Positions 1 to 8,312 of a stretch of DNA of 64,000 nt are shown here, piece by piece; within the stretch, counting starts at the first letter, position 1; every line of letters starts with the position of its first letter. A model generated the notes under the pieces. The model was given only the letters and a program-made list of their open reading frames with translations. It was not told the DNA's origin and did no database searches. The DNA comes from Lentzea albidocapillata (GTDB lineage: Bacteria > Actinomycetota > Actinomycetes > Mycobacteriales > Pseudonocardiaceae), in NCBI RefSeq assembly GCF_000719115.1, contig NZ_JOEA01000002.1, positions 1-64,000 on the forward strand. Direction: 5' to 3'. The position numbers and the translations under genes were made by a program.

Positions 1-1
1 C

Positions 2-583
2 CTCGCGGCCGGTGTCTTCCTGCTGATCCTGGTCTTCACCCTGGGCCCGGTCGTCTCCCTGATCCCGATGGCGGCACTCGTCGCGGTCATGGTCTTCGTG
101 TCGATCAGCACCTTCGACTGGACCAGCATCAAGCCGGCCGCACTGCGCCGTGCGCCCAAGAGCGAGACCGCCGTGATGGTCGTGACCGTCGGCACCGTCG
201 TCGCCACCCACAACCTCGCACTCGGCGTCATCGCGGGCGCCCTGCTCTCGGCGATCTTCTTCGCCCGCCGCGTGGCGCACCTCGTCGACGTCTCCAGCGT
301 CCTCGACCCGGACGGCACCATCCGCGTCTACGCCGTCACCGGCGAGCTGTTCTTCGCGTCCAGCAACGAGTTGATGCACTCCTTCGACTACACCGACACC
401 GTGACGAAGGTGGTCATCGACCTGTCCGACGCGCACGTGTGGGACAGCTCTGCGGTCGCCACGCTCGACGCCGTGACCGCGAAGTTCACCTCTCGCGGCA
501 TCGAGGCCGAGATCATCGGACTCAACCCGCACAGCGAGCAACTGCACACCAAGCTGTCGGGACAGCTCGCCGGATCACACTGA
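2..583 (+). CDS. SulP family anion permease, C-terminal part (truncated by window edge)
   Basis: The frame is open from base 2, so only the last 193 residues of a larger membrane transporter are present. The first residues form hydrophobic helices (LAAGVFLLILVFTLG, then IPMAALVAVMVFVS), followed by the last transmembrane segments (ALGVIAGALLSAIFFARR). The final ~100 residues are a STAS domain, with the typical stretch VVIDLSDAHVWDSSAVATLD. SulP proteins carry sulfate, bicarbonate or other anions across the inner membrane, and the substrate cannot be read from this fragment. The STAS domain is cytoplasmic and regulatory. The gene is unrelated to the polysaccharide genes that follow, from which it is separated by about 380 bases. 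Confidence 0.9.
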   Translation, partial: LAAGVFLLILVFTLGPVVSLIPMAALVAVMVFVSISTFDWTSIKPAALRRAPKSETAVMVVTVGTVVATHNLALGVIAGALLSAIFFARRVAHLVDVSSVLDPDGTIRVYAVTGELFFASSNELMHSFDYTDTVTKVVIDLSDAHVWDSSAVATLDAVTAKFTSRGIEAEIIGLNPHSEQLHTKLSGQLAGSH

Positions 584-604
584 AAAGACCCCCAGGGGGC
601 GATG

Positions 605-616
605 TGATCGCTAACA
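605..616. promoter_or_regulatory. Candidate LacI-type operator half-match upstream of GH43
   Basis: TGATCGCTAACA reads on the other strand as TGTTAGCGATCA. It matches 11 of the first 12 bases of the near-perfect palindrome at 721-736. Two related sites in the same 380-base gene-free stretch suggest a repressor binding region for the arabinanase genes. The rest of 584-961 shows no gene; the short frames there lack coding character. Confidence 0.4.
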
Positions 617-720
617 TTTGCTCAATCCTCGGTTTGGTTTCACTTCAGATCGATCACGCGTATTAGCAGCTCAAAGCTGATTCGATCCCATCGTGGTCGA
701 AAAATTCGATTGCACAACCA

Positions 721-736
721 CTGTTAGCGATAACAG
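721..736. promoter_or_regulatory. Candidate LacI-type operator CTGTTAGCGATAACAG
   Basis: A 16-base inverted repeat (arms CTGTTA/TAACAG around GCGA) lies about 225 bases before the first GH43 gene. AT-rich palindromes centred on CG of this kind are the usual operators of LacI-family sugar repressors. Which of the three LacI proteins in the window, if any, binds it is unknown. Confidence 0.5.
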
Positions 737-774
737 GAGGTCTTGTCGAGCGTGCCCGGCATCGTTATCGTGCG

Positions 775-786
775 GAGAGCGCTTTC
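775..786. promoter_or_regulatory. Candidate LacI-type site GAGAGCGCTTTC
   Basis: The reverse strand reads GAAAGCGCTCTC. It shares the 9-mer GAAAGCGCT with the site at 14196-14209 in front of the GH2 galactosidase gene. The core AGCGCT is palindromic. It may be a third operator in this leader or chance. Confidence 0.3.
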
Positions 787-961
787 GATGATGTAGGCCC
801 GGAACACGACCAGCCGACGTCCTCGCACCGCGCAGATCACCACACCGGCACCGGACGTCCAGTCACTCGCGCTGACCCTGCTCAACCGGCCGATGCCTCC
901 ACCGCACCGGATCGGCACCGAACCGCGCCGCCGCAACCACTCGCCAGAAATCGAGGACATT

Positions 962-1924
962 GTGGTCTTATCGATGAAACGCGTTCTGATACCGCTGCTG
1001 GCATTGGTCGTCACCGTCGTGGTGGCACCCTCCGCGTCGGCCGCCTACCCCGCCCCAGGCCGGGTCACCGGCGACATCGGCGTGCACGACCCGAGCACGG
1101 TCAAGCGCTCGGACGGCAGCTACCTGGTCGCGCACACCGGCAACGGAATCGCGCTCAAGACCTCCACCGACCGCACCGCGTTCCGCAACGCCGGCGCCGC
1201 CTTCCCCGGCGGCACGCCGTGGGCCAGCACCTACACCGCGAACAGCCGCAACCTCTGGGCGCCGGACATCTCCTACCGCAACGGCCAGTACTGGATGTAC
1301 TACTCGGCCTCGACGTTCGGCTCCAACCGCTCGGCGATCTTCCTGGCCACCAGTCCCAGCGGCAACTCCGGCACGTGGACCAACCGCGGCCTGGTCATCG
1401 AGTCACGCACCAGCGACAACTTCAACGCCATCGACCCCGACCTCGTCGTCGACGACCAGGGCCGTTGGTGGCTGAGCTTCGGCTCCTTCTGGTCCGGCAT
1501 CAAGATGATCGCGCTCAACCCGTCGACCGGTCTGCGCTCCGACTCCACGGTCCGCTCCATCGCCGGCCGCAACGGCGGCGCGATCGAGGCGCCGAACATC
1601 GTCAAGCGCGGCAACTACTACTACCTCTTCGTCTCGTTCGACCGCTGCTGCCAGGGCGCCGCCAGCACCTACCGCGTCATGGTCGGCCGCTCCACCAGCG
1701 TCACCGGCCCCTACGTCGACCGCAACGGCACCGCGTTGACCTCCGGCGGCGGCACCGAGATCCTCGCCGGACAGGGCAGCATCCACGGCCCCGGGCACCA
1801 GGACGTGCTGGCGGACAGCGACGGCGACGTGCTCGTCTACCACTACTACGCGGACAACGGCGCGTCCCTGCTCGGCATCAACCTGCTGGCGATCGACTCA
1901 GCCGGCTGGCCCTACGTCCGCTGA
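962..1924 (+). CDS. Secreted GH43 endo-arabinanase (arabinan endo-1,5-alpha-L-arabinosidase type)
   Basis: This 320-residue enzyme is predicted to cut the alpha-1,5-arabinan backbone outside the cell. A signal peptide (MKRVLIPLLALVVTVVV, ending APSASA) precedes a single five-bladed GH43 domain. The three GH43 catalytic carboxylates are visible: Asp43 in GVHDPS (general base), Asp158 in NAIDPD, and Glu209 in AIEAPN (general acid). The GD-x-x-VHDPS opening is characteristic of the endo-arabinanase subfamilies. I chose the GTG at 962 because GAGG lies five bases before it; the alternative ATG at 974 is 17 bases from that site. With the GTG start the third codon is TTA. The next GH43 gene follows after 44 bases, so the two are probably cotranscribed. 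Confidence 0.85.
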   Translation: MVLSMKRVLIPLLALVVTVVVAPSASAAYPAPGRVTGDIGVHDPSTVKRSDGSYLVAHTGNGIALKTSTDRTAFRNAGAAFPGGTPWASTYTANSRNLWAPDISYRNGQYWMYYSASTFGSNRSAIFLATSPSGNSGTWTNRGLVIESRTSDNFNAIDPDLVVDDQGRWWLSFGSFWSGIKMIALNPSTGLRSDSTVRSIAGRNGGAIEAPNIVKRGNYYYLFVSFDRCCQGAASTYRVMVGRSTSVTGPYVDRNGTALTSGGGTEILAGQGSIHGPGHQDVLADSDGDVLVYHYYADNGASLLGINLLAIDSAGWPYVR

Positions 1925-1968
1925 CCGCATGTACCTGACACCCGTGCAGCGCCCGTAGGGGGAAGAGC

Positions 1969-3465
1969 ATGATCTCGACCATCAGCCGCCGTAGACGACG
2001 GCGGACCACCCTGGTCCTGGCCACCACCACCGCGTTGCTCGGCGGGATCACCTCCGCCCTGCCACCGGCAGTGTCGGCGGCCACAGTGGACACCAACGCG
2101 TCGTACGTACTGGTCAACCGCAACAGCGGCAAGGCTTTGGACGTCTACGACCTCGCCACCCACGATGGCGCCCGGATCTCGCAGTACACCCGCAACGACG
2201 GGGCGTGGCAGCAGTGGCAGTTCGTCGACTCCGGCGGCGGCTACTACCGGCTCAAGTCCAAGCACAGCAACAAAGTCCTCCAGGTCTCGGGCGGCTCGAC
2301 CGCCGATGCCGCCGACCTGGTGCAGTGGGCGGACAGCAACGCGGCCAGCCAGCAGTTCCGGCTCGCGGACTCGTCCGGCGGACACGTGCGGCTGCTCAAC
2401 CGCAACAGCGGCAAGGCCGTGGAGACTTACGAGTGGTCCACCGCCGACGGTGCCAGGGTCGTGCAGTGGCCCGACACCGGCGGCGCGAACCAGCAGTGGC
2501 AGCTGGTGAAGCTGGGTACGCCCGTGGCGGGAACGTTCACCAACCCGATCAAGCGCAACGGCCCGGATCCCTGGCTGCAGTACCACAACGGGTACTACTA
2601 CCTGGCGACGACGACGTGGAACTCCACGATCACCATGCGCCGATCGCGCACCCTCGCCGGGCTGTCGAGCGCCACCGACCAGGTGATCTTCAACCTGTCG
2701 GGCCGTCCGAACGGGTGCTGCAACATGTGGGCGCCGGAGTTCCATCTCCTCAACGGCCGCTGGTACCTCTACTACGTCGCCGGCCAGAACGTGCCGGACT
2801 TCAACCCCACCCAGCGGCTGCACGTGCTGGAGTCCTCCGGCACCGACCCCATGGGGCCCTACAGCTTCAAGGCCGACCTGGGCAACACCTGGGAGCTGGA
2901 CCCGAGCATCCTCCAGCACGGCGGCAAGCTGTACCTGATGGGCAGCGCGACGGACGGCACCCAGTCGTTGACCATCACCCCGATGTCGAACCCGTACACG
3001 CTCAGCGGCGCGCGACGCACGATCAGCCAGCCGACGCTGGCCTGGGAGCGGCAGACCCATCCGGTCAACGAGGGCGCTGAGCCGTTGTACCGCAACGGAA
3101 AGACGATGATCGTGTACTCGGCCAGTGCGTGCTGGGGTCCGGACTACAAGCTGGGACTGCTCACGCTCACCGGGTCCGACCCGCTCAACCGGGCGCACTG
3201 GACGAAGTCGCCCAACCCGGTGTTCCAGCGCAACGACGGCAACGGCGTGTTCGCACCTGGACACAACGGGTTCTTCAAGTCGCCCGACGGCACCGAGGAC
3301 TGGATCGTCTACCACGCCAACGACAGCGCGTCGGGTGGCTGCGACATGAACCGCTCCACCCGCGCGCAGAAGTTCACCTGGAACGCCGACGGCACGCCGA
3401 ACTTCGGCACCCCGGTCCGCCTCGGCACGCAGCTCGCCGCCCCGTCCGGCGAACCCGCGGCCTGA
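1969..3465 (+). CDS. Secreted CBM13 (ricin-type lectin)-GH43 arabinan-degrading enzyme
   Basis: The 498-residue protein has an Arg-rich signal peptide (about residues 1-36). A ricin-type beta-trefoil (about 40-180) follows, with repeated NRNSGKALDV/QQW motifs, i.e. a CBM13 that binds the polymer. The C-terminal GH43 domain (about 188-498) shows NGPDPWL (base Asp), WELDPS (second Asp) and PVNEGAEPL (acid Glu). This arrangement resembles actinobacterial exo- or side-chain arabinofuranosidases, but the exact linkage cannot be read. A close structural relative lies at 34021-35073 on the other strand; both share NGCCNMWAPE/TGCCTMWAPH and LAWERQ. It sits between two other arabinan enzymes on the same strand. 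Confidence 0.85.
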   Translation: MISTISRRRRRRTTLVLATTTALLGGITSALPPAVSAATVDTNASYVLVNRNSGKALDVYDLATHDGARISQYTRNDGAWQQWQFVDSGGGYYRLKSKHSNKVLQVSGGSTADAADLVQWADSNAASQQFRLADSSGGHVRLLNRNSGKAVETYEWSTADGARVVQWPDTGGANQQWQLVKLGTPVAGTFTNPIKRNGPDPWLQYHNGYYYLATTTWNSTITMRRSRTLAGLSSATDQVIFNLSGRPNGCCNMWAPEFHLLNGRWYLYYVAGQNVPDFNPTQRLHVLESSGTDPMGPYSFKADLGNTWELDPSILQHGGKLYLMGSATDGTQSLTITPMSNPYTLSGARRTISQPTLAWERQTHPVNEGAEPLYRNGKTMIVYSASACWGPDYKLGLLTLTGSDPLNRAHWTKSPNPVFQRNDGNGVFAPGHNGFFKSPDGTEDWIVYHANDSASGGCDMNRSTRAQKFTWNADGTPNFGTPVRLGTQLAAPSGEPAA

Positions 3466-3479
3466 CCGATCACCCCTCC

Positions 3480-3509
3480 GATGGCCGGCGGCCCTCGCCG
3501 CCGGCCATC
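3480..3509. terminator. Hairpin between two GH43 genes
   Basis: A perfect 13-bp stem (GATGGCCGGCGGC, loop CCTC, GCCGCCGGCCATC) begins 14 bases after the stop at 3465. No T tract follows, so it is either an actinobacterial I-shaped terminator or an attenuating or mRNA-stabilising hairpin before the next gene. Confidence 0.6.
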
Positions 3510-3537
3510 CCCCGTCGCTCCGGACAGGAGACGTCCC

Positions 3538-4920
3538 GTGCTGCAACGACGCACTTTTCTCGCCGGTGGAGTGGCCGCGGTGGCTCTGGCGGGCGCGAAC
3601 CGGCTCACCGCGCTCGCCGCGCCCGGTGACGCCGCCTACGTGATGGGCTACTTCACCGAGTCGCCCGGCAAGGTCGCCGACCGGTACGCCCTGCACCTGG
3701 CGGTGAGCACCGACGGCCTGAACTGGATGCCGCTCAACCAGGGCAACCCGGTGGCGACCCCCACCGCGGGCACCAAGGGCCTGCGGGACCCGTTCGTCAT
3801 GCGCAAGCAGAACGGCGGGTTCGTCGTGCTGGCGACCGACCTGACCGGTACCGACTTCACCCGCCAGAACCAGTACATCCACGCCTGGGACTCGGCCGAC
3901 CTGCGGTCGTTCACCGGGTACCGGCGGCTGAAGATGCACTCCATGCCGACCCACACGTGGGCGCCGGAGGCGTTCTGGGACGCCTCGCGCAACCAGTACG
4001 GCATCCTCTACTCCGCCAACAGCGGCGGCCGTGACGCCTTCTACGTCAACTACACCACCGACTTTGTCAACGTCGGCGCGCCACAGCTGTTCTTCGACCC
4101 CGGCTTCAACGTCCTCGACGCCACCGTGCACGTCGGCAACGGCACCAACTACCTGTACTACAAGAGCTTTCGCGACGGCCGCCTCTACGGCGCCCGATCC
4201 TCCACCCTCAACCCGCGCAGCTTCGACCGGGGCACCTACACCGCCGGCGTGGTGAGCGGCGGCATCGAGGCCCCGATCGTGGTCAAGGCCCACGACCGCA
4301 ACGAGTGGTGGCTGTGGGGGGACTCGTTCTCCCCCGTCAACGGCGAGCTGTACGCGTGGCGCTCGGGCAACATCGCCACCGACTCGTGGTCGCCGCTGAC
4401 CAAGGCCCAGTACACCCAGCCGCTCAACGCCAAGCACCCCACCATCTGCGGCATCACCACGACCGAGTACAACGACCTGGTCAGCCGCTGGGGCGCGCCC
4501 ACCTGGAACCGGATCAGGTCCTACAACTTCCCCGACCACCTCATCCGGCACGCAGGCAACGCGGCGCGCATCGACCCCTACCCGTTCGACCCGTACCAGG
4601 ACGCGATGTGGCAGCTCGTCCCGGGCCTGGCGTCCTCGGCCGGCATCTCGTTCCGCTCGGTCAACTACCCCGATCGCTACCTGCGCCACATCGATTACAC
4701 GGTCACCCTCGCCGCGAACGACGGCAGCTCGACTTTCGCCGCCGACGCCACTTTCCACCGTGTCGCGGGACTCGCCGACTCGACGTGGTCCTCGTTCCGC
4801 TCCCACAACTTCCCCGACCGCCACATCCGGCACTCCGGATACGTGCTGCGGATCGACCCGATCTCGACCGGGTCAGCGGCGGCCGACCGCCAGGACGCCA
4901 CCTTCCGCATCGGCTACTGA
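3538..4920 (+). CDS. Secreted GH43 arabinofuranosidase with CBM42 (AbfB) domain, Tat signal
   Basis: A 460-residue exported protein. The twin-arginine leader QRRTFLAGGVAAVALAGA predicts Tat export in folded form. GH43 core motifs are GLRDPF (base Asp), a second Asp in NVLDATVHV, and IEAPIVVK (acid Glu). The last ~145 residues are an AbfB/CBM42 domain, with repeated elements IRSYNFPDHLIRH, FRSVNYPDRYLRH and FRSHNFPDRHIRH. In other enzymes this domain holds arabinofuranose side chains. Start: the GTG at 3538 has AGGAG seven bases upstream, which fits better than the in-frame ATG at 3481 inside the hairpin. The gene ends seven bases into the convergently transcribed GH51 gene, so the two stops overlap. 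Confidence 0.87.
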   Translation: MLQRRTFLAGGVAAVALAGANRLTALAAPGDAAYVMGYFTESPGKVADRYALHLAVSTDGLNWMPLNQGNPVATPTAGTKGLRDPFVMRKQNGGFVVLATDLTGTDFTRQNQYIHAWDSADLRSFTGYRRLKMHSMPTHTWAPEAFWDASRNQYGILYSANSGGRDAFYVNYTTDFVNVGAPQLFFDPGFNVLDATVHVGNGTNYLYYKSFRDGRLYGARSSTLNPRSFDRGTYTAGVVSGGIEAPIVVKAHDRNEWWLWGDSFSPVNGELYAWRSGNIATDSWSPLTKAQYTQPLNAKHPTICGITTTEYNDLVSRWGAPTWNRIRSYNFPDHLIRHAGNAARIDPYPFDPYQDAMWQLVPGLASSAGISFRSVNYPDRYLRHIDYTVTLAANDGSSTFAADATFHRVAGLADSTWSSFRSHNFPDRHIRHSGYVLRIDPISTGSAAADRQDATFRIGY

Positions 4921-6419
4921 CCGTTGGTGAGGCGGACGGCGGTCCAGGACCTGGGCGGCAGGACGACCTGCAGGTCGCGATCGATGATGTCGGCCTTCTG
5001 CGGTTGCGGGACCACGCGGTCCGGGTCGGTTTCCGTGTTGGTCGCCGCACCGTCCTCGTCGTGCACGGACCACGCCTCGGCCACCGTCACCTCCCCGAAC
5101 GAGGCCAGGTCCGCCCGGAGCTCCACCGGCTCGGACTGATGCCGGTTGACCACGAACACCACCGTGTCGCCCGTTTCGGGGTCATGGGTCGCGACCGCGT
5201 CCACGACGGGGACGTCACCGAAGCGCTTGGTCCAGTACGCCGGCGAGGACGTCTCCACCCGCAGCACCTGTCCACGCGCCAACCGCGAGGTCAACGCGAA
5301 CGGGTGGAAGATCGTCTGGCGCCACGCCGGCCCGCCCGGCTCGCTGCGGATCGGCGCGATCACGTTGACCAGCTGCGCCTGGCACGCCACGGCCACCCGG
5401 TCGCTGTGCCGCAGCAACGACATCAGCAGGTTGCCGACGACGACCGCGTCGTTCACGTCGTACTGGTCCTCGATGACCCGCGGCGCGATCTCCCACTCGG
5501 TGCGCGGTGTGTCGTGGAACCGCTTCATGTACCAGACGTTCCACTCGTCGAACGACAACGTGATCCGCTTGTCGCTCTTCAGCCGCGCGCCGACCGCGTC
5601 CGCCGTGGCGACGACGCTGTCGATGAAGTGGTCCATGTCCACCGCGGAGGCGAGGAAGCTGTCCACGTCACCGTCCAGCACCTCGTAGTAGGCGTGCAGG
5701 GAGATGTGGTCCACCTCCTCATACGTCAACTCGAGGACGGTGGACTCCCACTCGCCGAAGGTGGGCATGGCCGAGTTCGAACTGCCGCACGCCACCAGTT
5801 CCAAGCCCGGCTCGGCCTGCCGCAACGCGCGGGCCGTTTCGGCGGCCAGCCGTCCGTACTCGTGCGCGGTCTTGTGGCCCAGCTGCCACGGGCCGTCCAT
5901 CTCGTTGCCAAGACACCACAACTTCACCCCGTGCGGCGCCTTGGTTCCGTTCGCCTTGCGCAGCTCCGACAGGTGCGTGCCGCTTTCGTGGTTCATGTAC
6001 TCGTGTACGTCGAGCGCTTCGGCGACACCGCGGGTGCCGAGGTTCACCGCGTACATCACCTCGACGTCGGCCTTGCGTGCCCAGGAGATGAACTCGTCGA
6101 TGCCGACCTCGTTCGTCTCGAGGCTGTGCCACGCGAGTTCGCGGCGCACCGGGCGCTCGGTGACCGGGCCGACACCGTCCTCCCAGCGGTAGCCGGAGAC
6201 GAAGTTGCCGCCGGGGTACCGGACCAGCTCGACCCCGAGCTCACGGGTCAGTTCCAGCACGTCGCCGCGAAAACCGTCCTCGTCGGCGGCCGGGTGGCCG
6301 GGTTCGTAGATTCCGGTGTAGACGCAGCGGCCCATGTGTTCGACGAACGACCCGAAGAGCCGGCGTCGCACCGGCGCGACGACGTAGTGGGGGTTGAGGA
6401 CCAGGGAAGCGTTGAGCAC
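4914..6419 (-). CDS. Intracellular GH51 alpha-L-arabinofuranosidase
   Basis: 501 residues, the normal length for GH51, with no signal peptide. It would release L-arabinose in the cytosol from imported arabino-oligosaccharides. The (beta/alpha)8 barrel carries the acid/base Glu173 in CLGNEMDGPW and the nucleophile Glu292 in SFDEWNVWY. A beta-sandwich closes the protein. The GTG start has AGGAGA a few bases upstream and lies seven bases after the stop of the permease gene. It is therefore the last gene of the binding protein-permease-permease-hydrolase operon reading leftwards from 9626. Its 3' end overlaps the converging GH43-CBM42 gene by seven bases. Confidence 0.93.
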   Translation of the reverse strand: MLNASLVLNPHYVVAPVRRRLFGSFVEHMGRCVYTGIYEPGHPAADEDGFRGDVLELTRELGVELVRYPGGNFVSGYRWEDGVGPVTERPVRRELAWHSLETNEVGIDEFISWARKADVEVMYAVNLGTRGVAEALDVHEYMNHESGTHLSELRKANGTKAPHGVKLWCLGNEMDGPWQLGHKTAHEYGRLAAETARALRQAEPGLELVACGSSNSAMPTFGEWESTVLELTYEEVDHISLHAYYEVLDGDVDSFLASAVDMDHFIDSVVATADAVGARLKSDKRITLSFDEWNVWYMKRFHDTPRTEWEIAPRVIEDQYDVNDAVVVGNLLMSLLRHSDRVAVACQAQLVNVIAPIRSEPGGPAWRQTIFHPFALTSRLARGQVLRVETSSPAYWTKRFGDVPVVDAVATHDPETGDTVVFVVNRHQSEPVELRADLASFGEVTVAEAWSVHDEDGAATNTETDPDRVVPQPQKADIIDRDLQVVLPPRSWTAVRLTNGQ

Positions 6420-6426
6420 GGTTCTC

Positions 6427-7290
6427 CTACTTCAGAGCGCCTGCCGCCGCGCCGCTGCGCCAGAAGCGCTGCAACAGGACGAAGGCGACGACGAGCGGGA
6501 CGATGGCCAGCAGCGAGCCGGTCACGACGAGGTTGAACAGCATCCGGTTCCCCGCGTCCTGCTGTGCGGTGTTGAACCAGGTGGTCAGTCCGACGGTCAG
6601 CGGGTAGAGGTCGGCGTCGCTGAGCATCACCAGCGGCAGGAAGTAGTTGTTCCACGTCGCCACCAGGGTGAAGAGGAAGACGGTGACGAGCGCGGGACGC
6701 ATCATCGGCATCGCGATCTGCCAGAAGATGCGCAGCTCGCCCGCCCGGTCGATGCGTGCGGCGTCGATCAGCTCCACCGGCACGCTCTCGTCCACGTAGA
6801 CGCGGACCAGGTACGCGCCGAACGGGCTGAGCAGCGACGGCAGGACGACCGCCCACATGGTGTTGACGATGTCGAGTTCGGACAGGATCAGGTACGTCGG
6901 CAGCACCAGTGCGGTGGCCGGCACCATGATCATGCCGAGCAACGCGGTTTCGAAGAACCGCTTGCCCAGGAACGAGAACCGCGCCAGTCCGTAGCCCGCG
7001 GCGGCGGCGAGTGCGGTCGCGCCCAGAGCGCTGAGCCCCGCGTACAACGCCGTGTTGACCAGCCACGCGCCGTAGACGCCGCCGTCCTCGCTGAACAGCT
7101 GCTCGATGTTCTCCAGCAGGTTGAAGTCGGCGAACCACAGCGCCGGGCTGTCGAGCAGGTCCGGCTGGCTCTTGGTGGCCGCGATGACCACCCAGAGCAG
7201 CGGCACCAGGAAGTACAGGATGCCCGCGCCCATCAGCAGATGTGGAAGCCAGGTCTTCCCCGTCGTGTTGCCGGCTGCACCGCTGGTCAT
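6427..7290 (-). CDS. Carbohydrate ABC transporter permease (MalG/AraQ type)
   Basis: 287 residues with six hydrophobic segments. It has the cytoplasmic EAA loop ELIDAARIDRAGELRIFWQIAMP that docks an ATPase. It forms the membrane channel with the neighbouring permease. The ATG at 7290 overlaps the upstream stop in an ATGA, indicating translational coupling. The open frame continues much further upstream but that part lies under the other permease gene. No ATPase gene is nearby; in actinobacteria such importers commonly share one MsiK-type ATPase encoded elsewhere. Context (GH51 partner, GH43 enzymes outside) points to arabino-oligosaccharides. Confidence 0.92.
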   Translation of the reverse strand: MTSGAAGNTTGKTWLPHLLMGAGILYFLVPLLWVVIAATKSQPDLLDSPALWFADFNLLENIEQLFSEDGGVYGAWLVNTALYAGLSALGATALAAAAGYGLARFSFLGKRFFETALLGMIMVPATALVLPTYLILSELDIVNTMWAVVLPSLLSPFGAYLVRVYVDESVPVELIDAARIDRAGELRIFWQIAMPMMRPALVTVFLFTLVATWNNYFLPLVMLSDADLYPLTVGLTTWFNTAQQDAGNRMLFNLVVTGSLLAIVPLVVAFVLLQRFWRSGAAAGALK

Positions 7291-8252
7291 GAGCGTGCTC
7301 CCCGCCTGCGGTTGACGAACACGAACGCGTAGGCCACCACGAACACCAGGAAACCGAGCGTGAACGAGAGTGCGGCCGAGTAGTTGAAGTCCGAGTAGGC
7401 GAACGCCTGGTTGTAGGCGTAGAGGTTCGGCGTGTAGCCCGCCGAGATCTGCGGCGCGAACCGGGCCATGATCTGCGGTTCGGTGAAGAACTGCATGGTG
7501 CCGATGACGGTGAAGATCGCGGCCAGCGAGATGGCCTGCCTGATCGCGGGCACCTTGACCCGCAACGCGATCTGCACCGGCGTCGCCCCGTCGATGACCG
7601 CGGCCTCGTACATCTCGCGCGGCACGCCCTGCAGCGCCGAGTACAGGATGATCATGTTGTAGCCGGTCCACGCCCAGGTCACGATGTTGCCGAGCGACAC
7701 CAGCAGCAACGAGGCGCTGAAGAAGTCGATCGGGTCGCCGCCGACGAGCGTCGGCAGGTCCGCGAACGGGCCGAACGTGCGGCTGTACAGGAAACCCCAC
7801 ATGAGCGCGCCGACGACGGCCGGCACGGCGTAGGGCATGAACGCGATGAGCCGGAACGCCACGGCGAACTTCGTCGTGACGGCGTCGAGCGTCAACGCTC
7901 CGGCCAGCGCGATGCCCAGCATGACGGGGATCTGCACCAGTCCGAAGAGGACGACCCGCAGCAGGCCGTCCAGCAGAACCGGGTCGGTGAACGCGCGCAC
8001 GTAGTTGTCGATGCCGGTGAACCGGGTGCCGAGCGCGAGGCTCTTGCTGGACAGGCTGAGCCAGAACGCGTAGCCCAGTGGCACGACCAGGAACGCGACG
8101 ACGACGAGGAAGAACGGCAGGACGAACAGCGCTCCGGCCACCGGGTGCGCGGTGACCCGGCGTCGTCTCCGTCGTGACTGGCTCTCGACCGGACGGGGAG
8201 ACGGCGGCAGGTCGTCGGCCGCGGGTGCCGTGATCGGTACGGACCGCGTCAC
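7287..8252 (-). CDS. Carbohydrate ABC transporter permease (MalF/AraP type)
   Basis: 321 residues. A Pro/Arg-rich N-terminal tail (about 1-35) is followed by six transmembrane segments, starting with VAGALFVLPFFLVVVAFLV. The EAA loop is EMYEAAVIDGATPVQIALRVKVP. It overlaps the following permease gene by four bases and lies 60 bases after the binding-protein gene. This is the second gene of the arabinan-oligosaccharide uptake operon. Confidence 0.92.
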   Translation of the reverse strand: MTRSVPITAPAADDLPPSPRPVESQSRRRRRRVTAHPVAGALFVLPFFLVVVAFLVVPLGYAFWLSLSSKSLALGTRFTGIDNYVRAFTDPVLLDGLLRVVLFGLVQIPVMLGIALAGALTLDAVTTKFAVAFRLIAFMPYAVPAVVGALMWGFLYSRTFGPFADLPTLVGGDPIDFFSASLLLVSLGNIVTWAWTGYNMIILYSALQGVPREMYEAAVIDGATPVQIALRVKVPAIRQAISLAAIFTVIGTMQFFTEPQIMARFAPQISAGYTPNLYAYNQAFAYSDFNYSAALSFTLGFLVFVVAYAFVFVNRRRGARS

Positions 8253-8312
8253 GGGGGACCTCCTGGACTGGGGTGGTCGGCCTGCCGCGGCCCGCGGCAG
8301 GCCTCGGGTGCG

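Noticed and set aside
590..601. CCCC-CAG-GGGG element after the SulP gene
   Set aside because: Four-base stem with a three-base loop; not convincing as terminator.
1912..4833. 973-codon minus-strand open frame opposite the GH43 genes
   Set aside because: Antisense of three clear GH43 genes. It is Arg/Val/Gly-rich with no domain pattern, and long shadow frames are normal at this GC content.
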